Assembly: GCA_002410755.1 (NCBI GenBank)
Contig: DHOL01000052.1
Location: forward strand, 8,505-31,505
Direction: 5' to 3'
From: Ruminococcaceae bacterium UBA5391
GTDB lineage: Bacteria > Bacillota > Clostridia > Oscillospirales > Acutalibacteraceae
DNA length: 23,001 nucleotides
Positions 9,041 to 15,360 of this stretch are shown piece by piece. The notes under the pieces were generated by a model, which saw only the letters and a program-made list of their open reading frames with translations, made no database searches and was not told the origin of the DNA. Made by a program: the position numbers and the translations under genes. How positions within the stretch are numbered: the stretch's first letter is position 1; the number at the start of each line of letters is the position of its first letter.

Positions 9041-9057
9041 ATCTGCCCCTCCTTATT

Positions 9058-9576
9058 TTACTTAACAGGTTTTGACGCAAGAAACATCAGCATGTTGCGG
9101 CCTTCCATCTTAGATGGCTTTTCAACATTGGCACAGTCGGAAAGGGTATCTGCAAAACGCTTCATAATCTCGTGGCCCAGCTCTGGATGGCCCATTTCAC
9201 GGCCGCGGAAGCGAATGGAAACTTTCACTTTGTCTCCTTCTTTCAGGAAACGCTGTGCGTGACCGACTTTCGTGTTGAAATCGTGCGTATCGATATTCAG
9301 AGAAAGACGGACCTCCTTAATGGCAACAATATGCTGGTTTTTTCTCGCTTCTTTTTCACGTTTTGCCTGCTCAAAGCGAAACTTACCGTAATCAATGATT
9401 TTACAGACCGGCGGAACTGCCTGTGGGGCAATTTTAACCAGATCGAGATTCATTTCAACAGCTTTCTGCAACGCTTGGGCAGAAGTCATAATACCAAGTT
9501 GCTCGCCGGTTGACCCGATGACCCGAACCTGCCTGTCACGAATTTTCCCATTGATCTGAAGTTCCCTGCTGCTAAT
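9058..9576 (-). CDS. infC: Translation initiation factor IF-3, AUU start codon
   Basis: Binds the 30S subunit, prevents premature 50S joining and checks start-codon pairing. The product is 172 residues (ISSRELQINGKIRDRQVRVI..., with the first residue translated as Met), normal IF-3 length. It includes the linker and C-terminal RNA-binding domain (VKVSIRFRGREMGHPELG). The start is ATT at 9576: GGAGGTG lies 9 bases upstream, and no ATG, GTG or TTG is suitably placed. Reading further upstream to an in-frame ATG at 9654 would add 26 residues unlike IF-3 and would run through the leader hairpin. An AUU start on infC is the known basis of IF-3 autoregulation, because IF-3 discriminates against its own start codon. 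First gene of infC-rpmI-rplT. Confidence 0.96.
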   Translation of the reverse strand: MSSRELQINGKIRDRQVRVIGSTGEQLGIMTSAQALQKAVEMNLDLVKIAPQAVPPVCKIIDYGKFRFEQAKREKEARKNQHIVAIKEVRLSLNIDTHDFNTKVGHAQRFLKEGDKVKVSIRFRGREMGHPELGHEIMKRFADTLSDCANVEKPSKMEGRNMLMFLASKPVK

Positions 9577-9750
9577 CGTAAAGCACCTCCATAGTATATT
9601 TAATTTGTGAAAGAAATAAGGCGCACAGACTTCCGCCCGCGCGCCAATACACAAGACAGCTCTTCAGCTATCTAGAATATTGACCCGTGCCGGATAGACC
9701 TCACAGGTGAGAATTAAGGACTACCGCCTTATTCTTCTTTGTTTTTATAA
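9577..9750 (-). promoter_or_regulatory. Structured infC leader, L20-leader type
   Basis: About 170 bases of untranslated leader run from the predicted start site (near 9750) to the AUU codon. It contains an early small hairpin, an attenuator hairpin near its end, and a 9-base complementarity between the 5' end of the transcript (AATAAGGCG, 9733-9725) and the attenuator 3' arm (CGCCTTATT, 9623-9615). In Bacillus subtilis the infC-rpmI-rplT leader is a transcription attenuator controlled by L20. Position, gene context and the two competing folds fit that class; no covariance search was possible. Confidence 0.72.
9610..9645 (-). terminator. Attenuator hairpin in infC leader
   Basis: On the minus strand GCGCGCC (forward positions 9639-9645, read as GGCGCGC) pairs with GTGCGCC (9626-9620). 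Further G-U and G-C pairs extend the stem, and TTATTTCTTT follows. It lies 34 bases before the infC start, so it can stop transcription ahead of the operon. Its 3' arm is also claimed by the long-range pairing with 9725-9733. Confidence 0.65.
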
Positions 9751-9755
9751 ATAGA

Positions 9756-9784
9756 ATTATAAGCGATAACATTCAGTTTGTCAA
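9756..9784 (-). promoter_or_regulatory. Sigma-A promoter of infC operon
   Basis: On the minus strand a perfect -35 TTGACA (9784-9779) and a perfect -10 TATAAT (9761-9756) are separated by exactly 17 bases. The start site is expected near 9749. Confidence 0.9.
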
Positions 9785-9842
9785 GAACTTTTTCAGTCTA
9801 TACGCAAAGTGCATACTCTATACCAGAACGGAGGTGAGTTCT

Positions 9843-10025
9843 ATGCGGCGCAGATGCAATTCCTGCCTTCCTTATTATTGGATGCTTTTCCCGCCCTGTG
9901 AAGGATGTACAACAATGAACAAACGTTTTCGCGCGGTTCCAGGCCGCCCTTTTCTCCGAATGAGAAATTTAAGTTCTAGAAAAAGTTGCAATAACATGTC
10001 CAAGAAAAAAGGTAAACTATTTTAA
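9843..10025 (+). CDS. Small Cys-rich basic protein, unknown function
   Basis: Sixty residues from the ATG at 9843, preceded by GGAGGTGAG at about 8 bases; a GTG at 9834 in the same frame falls inside that ribosome site. The N-terminus has two CxxC pairs, CNSC (Cys5/Cys8) and CEGC (Cys19/Cys22), separated by an aromatic/proline-rich stretch, which could hold one zinc ion. The rest is Arg/Lys-rich. I do not recognise the family. It is divergent from the infC operon and co-oriented with the 70-residue gene 91 bases downstream. No convincing promoter was found. The strong ribosome site and patterned cysteines support a real gene, but short length keeps confidence moderate. Confidence 0.5.
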   Translation: MRRRCNSCLPYYWMLFPPCEGCTTMNKRFRAVPGRPFLRMRNLSSRKSCNNMSKKKGKLF

Positions 10026-10116
10026 TGAGACAGTTCCAACCATTCGGTATTTTCAGGCCTGGTTATTTTTCTGTATTTCGGGAATACTGCATTTCAAGGT
10101 AAGGAGGTAAACAACT

Positions 10117-10329
10117 TTGGATAAAGAAAATAAACAGATCGCTCCCAAAAGTGATGATATCGACTCGCTTGATTTCACAACAGATGAAGTTGTCTCCGGC
10201 ACAGGATGCACCGGCCTTATTCAGACTCCACCGGAAGATGAGCAGGAAGCTGAATCCTATACCGAACTTTACCCAGTCCCCAAACCTGCAAAAGATAAAA
10301 AAATAAAGTCACCGAAAGATAAAGCCTGA
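10117..10329 (+). CDS. Small acidic protein, unknown function
   Basis: Seventy residues starting at TTG 10117, with a near-perfect AAGGAGGT 8 bases upstream. The first half is acidic (SDDIDSLDFTTDEVV), the centre carries a single Cys in GTGCTGLIQTPPEDEQEAES, and the tail is Pro/Lys-rich (VPKPAKDKKIKSPKDKA), so it is probably largely disordered and soluble. There is no signal peptide or membrane segment. It seems to resemble small clostridial proteins with a CTGLI..PP core of unknown role, but that is recall, not a search. Its stop lies 9 bases before a strong bidirectional terminator shared with the convergent patatin-like gene. Confidence 0.65.
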   Translation: MDKENKQIAPKSDDIDSLDFTTDEVVSGTGCTGLIQTPPEDEQEAESYTELYPVPKPAKDKKIKSPKDKA

Positions 10330-10338
10330 AACAGAAAA

Positions 10339-10380
10339 GCAGTCCAGTGGAAAAATTTCCGCCGGACTGCTTTTTAATTT
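10339..10380. terminator. Bidirectional Rho-independent terminator
   Basis: GCAGTCC (10339-10345) pairs with GGACTGC (10364-10370), and the inner GTGGAAA/TTTCCGC continues the stem after a mismatch. On the plus strand TTTTTAATTT follows; on the minus strand TTTTCTGTTTC follows. It serves both the 70-residue gene and the convergent patatin-like gene. Confidence 0.9.
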
Positions 10381-11228
10381 TTTCCAGGGCTACGAAAAAA
10401 ATCCGGGATTGCCGTAGCACTTTCATGCCCGCACTGATACATTGCAAGCAACACCTTTTTATCCCGCGTCAGAGAGCCAATCGCAGGAAGGCGGTCCGGT
10501 GCAAGAATTAGCACTTTGCCTTTTTTCTCTAATTCCTTTGCAAATGCAACACCGTCATTGTAGTGCTCTGCACGCTGGCAAAGATTCTGGGCGGCTTTCG
10601 GATATTTTCTAGCAATCCGACGTGCAAACCGGCTGTCCTGGACAGAATCCCGCAGTAGGTTACGCGGCTTTGTCAGTACCAGGACAATCTTGTCGCAGCC
10701 ATCATCAAGGGCTTTTTGCACAGGTACCGGATCGCCGAGTGCGCCATCATAATACAGCACGCCGTTCACAGGATATGGTTTGCAAATAGCCGGAAGACAA
10801 CATGATGCGCAGAGAACATCATAATGATCCCTTTTCATATCACTTTTATGAAAATATTTTACTTTTCCACTTACTGCTTCCGACGCAACGACTGTCATCT
10901 CTGATGAATTTTTTTGCAGCGCTGCAAAGTCGAGCGGATTTTCACCATCCGAAACGCTAAGTGTGCCATACAGGTAATGGAGGTCAAGATAAGAGCCTTT
11001 TGTGAGAAAATTCCAAAAGCTCATATATTGCCTTCGGAATGGATACTCCGTATAAAATGCAATGTCCCTTCCCTTTTGCCCTGCAAGATAGCATGCAATA
11101 TTTGCTGAGCCGGCTGATACTCCAATGCAATCATCAAAATAGATTTGATGTTCCAGGCAATAGTCATAAATGCCTGCCCCAAAAATGCCGCGAAGTCCAC
11201 CACCGACATCTACAATCCCAGTTTTCAC
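10374..11228 (-). CDS. Patatin-like phospholipase family protein
   Basis: A predicted serine hydrolase of the patatin fold, probably acting on phospholipids or other acyl esters; 284 residues. From the chosen GTG start at 11228 it has the glycine-rich oxyanion loop DVGGGLRGIFGAG (residues 7-19), the nucleophile elbow GVSAGS with Ser38, and the Asp of the catalytic dyad in DGALGD (Asp161). GTG 11228 is preferred because GGAAGG lies 7 bases upstream; a TTG at 11243 overlaps that site. There is no signal peptide, so it is likely cytoplasmic. It resembles the bacterial YjjU-type patatin group. It is single-gene, with its own candidate promoter, and ends at the bidirectional terminator. The natural substrate is unknown. 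Confidence 0.88.
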   Translation of the reverse strand: MKTGIVDVGGGLRGIFGAGIYDYCLEHQIYFDDCIGVSAGSANIACYLAGQKGRDIAFYTEYPFRRQYMSFWNFLTKGSYLDLHYLYGTLSVSDGENPLDFAALQKNSSEMTVVASEAVSGKVKYFHKSDMKRDHYDVLCASCCLPAICKPYPVNGVLYYDGALGDPVPVQKALDDGCDKIVLVLTKPRNLLRDSVQDSRFARRIARKYPKAAQNLCQRAEHYNDGVAFAKELEKKGKVLILAPDRLPAIGSLTRDKKVLLAMYQCGHESATAIPDFFRSPGKN

Positions 11229-11297
11229 ATTTTCGCCTTCCAAACAATTACTTAATCTTAAAATATTTTAAAATCCGACGAATTTATCCTTGTACTT

Positions 11298-11326
11298 ATT
11301 TTAACAAAATGATGCTTGGAAAGCAA
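11298..11326 (-). promoter_or_regulatory. Candidate promoter of the patatin-like gene
   Basis: On the minus strand TTGCTT (11326-11321) and TAAAAT (11303-11298) are spaced by 17 bases, about 70 bases before the GTG start. The match is moderate; a second TATAAT occurs upstream near the pepF stop without a clear -35. Confidence 0.5.
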
Positions 11327-11359
11327 GGTAAAAAAATTATATCATAAAAATTTTGTTTC

Positions 11360-13156
11360 TTACAGCGCACCTTCCAGCATATCCAGCAAACTGTCGAAAG
11401 TGCGGACAACATCCTCCATCGGTCTGGATGTTTCCATATCGACACCCGCCCTGCGAAGAACATTGATAGGATAATCGCTGCTTCCACTCTTTAAAAAGCC
11501 CTTGTACTTCTCAACTGCATTTTCCCTGCCTTCCAAAATCATGCAGCTGAAGGAATTGGCGGCCGCGTAGCCGGTTGCATATTGGTAAACGTAAAAGTCA
11601 CTGTAAAAGTGTGGAATCCGTGCCCACTCCATATCATTTTCCGGATCGACAACCATCTCCGGCCCATAGTATTTCTGGTTGATATCATGCCAGAAATGGC
11701 AAAGGTCCTTAGCAGTGAGCTGCACACCGGCTTCTGTTTTTTCATGCGTGAAAAGCTCAAAATCTGCAAACAGAAGCTGACGGAATACCGTTGTACGGAT
11801 TTGCTCAAGCTGAGAGCTTATCAGGTACAGTTTACGGTTCCGATCTGTTTCTTTGTTAATCAGATAATGAATCAGAAGAGATTCATTTGTCGTTGATGCT
11901 GTCTCTGCACAGAACAGGGAATAGTTTGAGTAGACATACGGCTGGTTCTTACCAGAATAATAGGTATGAATCGAATGGCCCATTTCATGCGCCAGCGTAG
12001 AAACGCCATCATAATCATAATTATAGTTCAGCAGAATATATGGCTGCGTATCATAGCAGCCCGTGGAATAGCCGCCAGAGCGTTTACCCTTGTTGGGATA
12101 GCGATCCACCCAACCTTCTCGGATGCCCTTTTCAAACAGCCCAAGATATTCTTCACCAAGCGGAGCCAGTCCTTCTTTGACTGTCTGAACTGCTTCATCA
12201 AATTCATAATGCTTAGCCGGGATGTCAATCACCGGTACATACAGGTCATACATATGAATTTCATCAAGCTTCAACAGTTTCTTCTTCAGGCCAACATAGC
12301 GGTGCAGGGATTCTAAATGCTCATGGATGGTTTCGAGAGCAGTATGGTACACCGAAACCGGGATATTATTGGGGGCAAGGGAGCATTCCAGAGAAGATGT
12401 GTAGTGGCGCTCTTTGGACTGAAAAATAAAATCCTTTACAGAAGACATCAGCAACGAAGCAAAAGTATTCTTAAAATTTCCATATGTCCGGAACAGGGAA
12501 AGAAAGGCTTCCCTGCGTGTTTCGCGGTTCCGTGACATCAGAAAACTATGGTAATTGCTTTCGGTCAGTTCTGCGGGATTGCCGTCCTCACCGTGAATCT
12601 TCGGGAATGTCATATCGGCATTCGTGAGGAGTGTATATGATTTCTCCGGGCTGTTCAGGCAGTCAGAAACGGCGGCAAGCAATGCTTCGCTTTTCTTATC
12701 CAGTGTATGGGGCTTCTGACGGAATATATTCTGAAAAGCGAACTGGTACATTTTAAGTCCCGGTTCCTCTTTAACTTCCTGCCGAACGGTTTCCTCCGGA
12801 TAGGAAAGTATTTCAGGCTCAAAGAAAGCTTCTTTTGCCATCAGCTCGGAGCAGTAGCTGCTGATTCCTGATTTCAACGCCATAAATTCCGGGTTTGCCG
12901 TATCTTCATCCGCGCGCATCTCGGCATAAACTGCAAGCTTTTCAGCCAGGCGATTCAGCTTTTCCATCAGGAGAAGTAAATCCAGCAGAGACTTTGCCTG
13001 ATTCAATTTTCCTGCATAGCCGGAAAGCTTTTGAGCGTCTTCTTTTAGGCTTTCAAAATCTGTTTTCCATGCTTTCGTGTCCGGATAAATTTTTTCTACG
13101 GCCCATTTATCGCCGCTGTTAATTTCCGCTCTTTTCTTCAGCTTTTGCTCACCCAT
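11360..13156 (-). CDS. pepF: Oligoendopeptidase F (M3B family)
   Basis: A cytoplasmic zinc metallopeptidase that trims short peptides; 598 residues, normal for PepF. The catalytic motif HEMGH gives His390, Glu391 and His394, and AETAS supplies the third zinc ligand, Glu418. The N-terminal helical part (INSGDKWAVEKIYPD) matches the PepF N-domain. The ATG at 13156 (MGEQKLKKRAE) has GGAGG 8 bases upstream; a reading that begins 40 residues earlier would cross the promoter and is not credible. It has its own promoter. No obvious terminator follows; the 131 bases before the patatin-like start are AT-rich. Confidence 0.96.
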   Translation of the reverse strand: MGEQKLKKRAEINSGDKWAVEKIYPDTKAWKTDFESLKEDAQKLSGYAGKLNQAKSLLDLLLLMEKLNRLAEKLAVYAEMRADEDTANPEFMALKSGISSYCSELMAKEAFFEPEILSYPEETVRQEVKEEPGLKMYQFAFQNIFRQKPHTLDKKSEALLAAVSDCLNSPEKSYTLLTNADMTFPKIHGEDGNPAELTESNYHSFLMSRNRETRREAFLSLFRTYGNFKNTFASLLMSSVKDFIFQSKERHYTSSLECSLAPNNIPVSVYHTALETIHEHLESLHRYVGLKKKLLKLDEIHMYDLYVPVIDIPAKHYEFDEAVQTVKEGLAPLGEEYLGLFEKGIREGWVDRYPNKGKRSGGYSTGCYDTQPYILLNYNYDYDGVSTLAHEMGHSIHTYYSGKNQPYVYSNYSLFCAETASTTNESLLIHYLINKETDRNRKLYLISSQLEQIRTTVFRQLLFADFELFTHEKTEAGVQLTAKDLCHFWHDINQKYYGPEMVVDPENDMEWARIPHFYSDFYVYQYATGYAAANSFSCMILEGRENAVEKYKGFLKSGSSDYPINVLRRAGVDMETSRPMEDVVRTFDSLLDMLEGAL

Positions 13157-13241
13157 GAAAAAGCCTCCATTACTTTTCTTATTTATATATTGTTTGTGTC
13201 CAGCCTGCGATTGGCAACAGAAAAATACATTCTGCTCATTC

Positions 13242-13270
13242 AGAATATATGTATTATAGCATTTTGTCAA
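13242..13270 (-). promoter_or_regulatory. Promoter region of pepF
   Basis: On the minus strand TTGACA (13270-13265) is followed after 17 bases by TATTCT (13247-13242). A perfect TATAAT also lies inside (13258-13253) but has only a weak upstream partner. Three copies of CAGAAT/ATTCTG flank this site (see findings). Confidence 0.6.
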
Positions 13271-13330
13271 GGCCAAACAAAATATTCTGAGAGCAAAGCC
13301 GGGTTTATGGATAAAGTACGCAGGGCTTGT

Positions 13331-14212
13331 CTAAACCTGCAAAAGCCTTTGATAACGGCTGGCGGCTGACGCAGCCGCTTTTCGGCGGATTTCATCGACT
13401 GAACCGTAGTTTTCAGCCAACCGTGAAGAAATCGACGGACTGATGCTGCCGTTATCCACCATGCTTTTAAGTGACTTCAGCGTCTGCTTTTTTTGCATAC
13501 CTGCACGGTACGGACGGTCTTCCGTGATGGCAGTAAAAATATCCGCGACAGCCATAATGCGTGCTCCGAGGGACAGGCCGTCTGCCTTGATATGGAATGG
13601 ATAACCGCAGCCATTCAGCTTTTCATGGTGATATGCCGCCCACTGTGTGATTTCTTCAAAACCGCTGACCGGCTTTAAAAGGCGATAAGTATAATATGTA
13701 TGAGAACGGATAATATCATATTCAACTGGCTCCAGCCGGTCTTGCTTCTCAAGGATCTCCTTCGGAATCGCAATTTTGCCGATATCGTGCAGGTTACCTG
13801 CTATGCTCATCATCTTGCACTCATTTTCCGAGAGGCCGCACAACTTCGCAAGGCTGTATGCAACAGCAGAAACACCGGCAGAATGCAGGGCAGTAAACGG
13901 GCTCCTGAAATCAATGATTCCAGAAAACAGCTGAGTCAGATTTACCGTTTCATCCAGAGTAAGCTGGACTGCTTTCAGCGACAGGCTTGCGGGTATTTCC
14001 AAGAAAGAAGAGGAATCCATAGAATCCAGCCAAAGCGCTTCCTTATCGCAAATTTGAAGAAAAGCGTTAACTGCTTCCTGCGGGAAAGATAAGCCCTTCC
14101 TGCGGCTAATTGACTCTTTAATCGCAGGAATCTGGCTGACAACATACCCGCCTTTTTTAACCTGAATGGCAATCCTGTCTGCAAGGTGAAGAATATGGGA
14201 TAAGAACGGCAC
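13331..14212 (-). CDS. HD-GYP domain protein, C-terminal part of a frameshifted gene
   Basis: This reading frame of about 293 codons holds an HD-GYP domain, the family that hydrolyses cyclic di-GMP. It shows ALHSAGVSAVAYSLA, then the HD pair in GNLHDIGKIAIP, HTYYTYRLLKP, HHEKLNGCGYP and ADIFTAITEDRPYR. The GYP motif reads NGCGYP rather than the usual DGxGYP, so activity is uncertain. It follows the HD fragment 14223-14588 at once, in the +1 frame. Deleting one G from the G4 run near 14236 would join the two into one protein of about 418 residues. As it stands, its only start candidate is GTG 14212 with a poor ribosome site (AAAGGG 5 bases away). Confidence 0.75.
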   Translation of the reverse strand: MPFLSHILHLADRIAIQVKKGGYVVSQIPAIKESISRRKGLSFPQEAVNAFLQICDKEALWLDSMDSSSFLEIPASLSLKAVQLTLDETVNLTQLFSGIIDFRSPFTALHSAGVSAVAYSLAKLCGLSENECKMMSIAGNLHDIGKIAIPKEILEKQDRLEPVEYDIIRSHTYYTYRLLKPVSGFEEITQWAAYHHEKLNGCGYPFHIKADGLSLGARIMAVADIFTAITEDRPYRAGMQKKQTLKSLKSMVDNGSISPSISSRLAENYGSVDEIRRKAAASAASRYQRLLQV

Positions 14213-14222
14213 GTTTTTCCCT

Positions 14223-14588
14223 TTAAAGTGCTGCCCCTTTCTGATGGAACCGGATTACATCAGCAACATTTTGCAGGCGCGGAAATTCAGAAAACAGTCT
14301 TGCACCAATTATGGCATGACGGTTCACCGTCTGGTCATTTTCATCGTAATAATCCAGAGTCTCGTTTAAGGGAATGGAGCCAATATCATGAAGCAGGGCA
14401 GCAAAAATCAGCGTCTGCTGCTGACCAAGCGGTATTCCCATTGTATCAGCAATCTCGTAGGCCCAGAACGCAGTCTGTTTGTGGTGCCCGGCGACTTCCG
14501 GGTTGATTAGCTCCACTGCACTTGTCATACACATTGCCAAGTCATAAAAATTGGTAAAATAGCGATCGCAATATCCGCAGTATCCCAT
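14223..14588 (-). CDS. HD domain fragment, N-terminal part of a frameshifted HD/HD-GYP gene
   Basis: These 121 residues contain an HD-type metal site: HHKQTAFWAYEIADTMG (residues 35-51) and LLHDIGSIPL with His67/Asp68. This is the first of the tandem HD modules seen in many clostridial HD-GYP proteins. The frame stops (TAA) just after VIRFHQKGAAL, where the next frame continues as HFKGKNVPFLSHILHLAD. The start is ATG 14588, immediately preceded by an in-frame TAA; GGAGG is 13 bases away, unusually far, with a weaker AGGG closer. A consensus promoter lies about 90 bases upstream. Either the gene is a pseudogene, the sequence has a one-base error, or the two parts are made separately. Confidence 0.7.
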   Translation of the reverse strand: MGYCGYCDRYFTNFYDLAMCMTSAVELINPEVAGHHKQTAFWAYEIADTMGIPLGQQQTLIFAALLHDIGSIPLNETLDYYDENDQTVNRHAIIGARLFSEFPRLQNVADVIRFHQKGAAL

Positions 14589-14677
14589 TTACCCTTTTGT
14601 TCCTCCATAACCGGCCTCAGATTTCCTCTGTATGGAGAATCTTCCTTTTTCAAAGCCAAGATTTTACTTTTATCTTT

Positions 14678-14706
14678 ATTGTACCGAGCCGGAACCGCTC
14701 TGTCAA
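14678..14706 (-). promoter_or_regulatory. Sigma-A promoter of the HD/HD-GYP gene
   Basis: On the minus strand TTGACA (14706-14701) and TACAAT (14683-14678) are spaced by 17 bases. It leaves an untranslated leader of about 80 bases before ATG 14588; no riboswitch of the c-di-GMP type was recognised in it. Confidence 0.82.
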
Positions 14707-14753
14707 TTCAAGCCGCCTGCAAAAGTATGTTTTTTAGGGAAGATTCCTCTGCC

Positions 14754-14779
14754 CTAAAAAGCAGGCCCGTGCTTTTTAG
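14754..14779. repeat. Perfect inverted repeat, isolated hairpin
   Basis: CTAAAAAGCA and TGCTTTTTAG form a perfect 10-base stem around a GGCCCG loop, in the gap between the HD promoter and the small-RNA promoter. Its inner GCA/TGC followed by T5 on either strand could make a weak terminator. No gene ends here. Confidence 0.55.
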
Positions 14780-14850
14780 AAAGATCCACAGGAGTGCGCT
14801 TCCGGACTTTTCAACTGCGCCATATTTTCCCTGAAATTGCCAAATGTCCC

Positions 14851-14878
14851 TTGACTATCCCATAAAATGCGGTATAAT
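14851..14878 (+). promoter_or_regulatory. Sigma-A promoter of a standalone transcript
   Basis: TTGACT (14851-14856) and a perfect TATAAT (14873-14878) are spaced by 16 bases. The start site is expected at G14885. No protein gene follows on this strand; the next strong feature is a terminator at 15060-15098. Confidence 0.75.
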
Positions 14879-14884
14879 TACCCT

Positions 14885-15098
14885 GTAAGACATAAATAAA
14901 AGGTGCAATGCAGAAGCAGGTGTTAGCAGCACCAGCTTCCTGCATACGGAGACAAGACCTCCATATACAACCGATTCATCGGCACATTGCGGTTCTTATT
15001 ATACCGCCTGTTTTACCATTTGTACAGGGGATAGTTTTAAGTTCCGCATGTGCGTTGAGCGTTGAATATGGATAGGAATCCGTATTCAGCGTTTTTTT
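14885..15098 (+). ncRNA. Candidate small non-coding RNA, about 214 nt, family unknown
   Basis: A stretch bounded by a strong promoter and a strong terminator, with no recognisable protein gene. Its 5' part folds into a long hairpin: ATGCAG/CTGCAT, AAGC/GCTT and GGTG/CACC stack in order between about 14908 and 14946. Smaller hairpins follow: GGAG/CTCC, CCGA/TCGG and GCGGT/ACCGC. An alternative pairing, GCAATG with CATTGC, could link the 5' region to the middle. It does not match what I know of tmRNA, RNase P RNA or SRP RNA. 6S RNA was considered, but I could not form the required long rod with a central bubble. A 55-codon reading frame (14908-15075) overlaps it and is judged unlikely to be translated. 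Confidence 0.55.
15060..15098 (+). terminator. Rho-independent terminator of the candidate small RNA
   Basis: CGTTGAATATGGAT (15060-15073) pairs over 14 bases, with two G-U pairs, to ATCCGTATTCAGCG (15078-15091) around an AGGA tetraloop. Seven T residues follow. Confidence 0.9.
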
Positions 15099-15115
15099 AT
15101 GCCTTGCAAGCCTTA

Positions 15116-15169
15116 GGAACCGGCAGGGTTTTACAATAATTTTTCCCCCCTAGCTGCCCTGCTGGTTCC
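15116..15169. repeat. Long inverted repeat downstream of the candidate small RNA
   Basis: GGAACCGGCAGGG (15116-15128) can pair with CCCTGCTGGTTCC (15157-15169) over 13 bases with a single G-U wobble, closing a 28-base loop that includes T5C6. On the plus strand ATTTATTTTG follows, so it could be a backup terminator. No gene is seen between 15170 and the ilvE terminator. Confidence 0.5.
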
Positions 15170-15294
15170 ATTTATTTTGTGAAGAAATGGTGAAGAAAAA
15201 GCAGCGGACCAAGGCAAGTACCAAAGTCAATCGGGCCACGGGCTTCCATGGAAAAGCGCTGCTTTCCTTTTTTCCGGGAAAGACTGTTTCAGGG

Positions 15295-15337
15295 CAAAAG
15301 AAGAAGCCTGCCCTTCTGCTCAGCACATCAGGCAGGC
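15295..15337 (-). terminator. Rho-independent terminator of ilvE
   Basis: On the minus strand GCCTGCC (15337-15331) pairs with GGCAGGC (15312-15306), followed by TTCTTCTTTTG. It lies 24 bases past the ilvE stop. Confidence 0.78.
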
Positions 15338-15360
15338 CCTCCGCAAATGTTATGGAAAAT

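Noticed and set aside
9577..9654. Upstream extension of infC to ATG 9654
   Set aside because: The extra 26 residues are unlike IF-3 and would translate the attenuator hairpin; the AUU start has the proper ribosome site.
13157..13276. 40-residue N-terminal extension of PepF
   Set aside because: It overlaps the pepF promoter and the ribosome site of ATG 13156.
14588..14670. Cyclic di-GMP riboswitch in the leader of the HD/HD-GYP gene
   Set aside because: The idea is attractive because HD-GYP proteins act on c-di-GMP, but none of the conserved GEMM core sequences could be found in the leader.
14885..15098. Possible 6S RNA
   Set aside because: Length and strong promoter fit, but I could not pair the two ends into the long rod with a central bubble that defines 6S RNA; the fold looks like a string of local hairpins. 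Kept as an ncRNA of unknown family.
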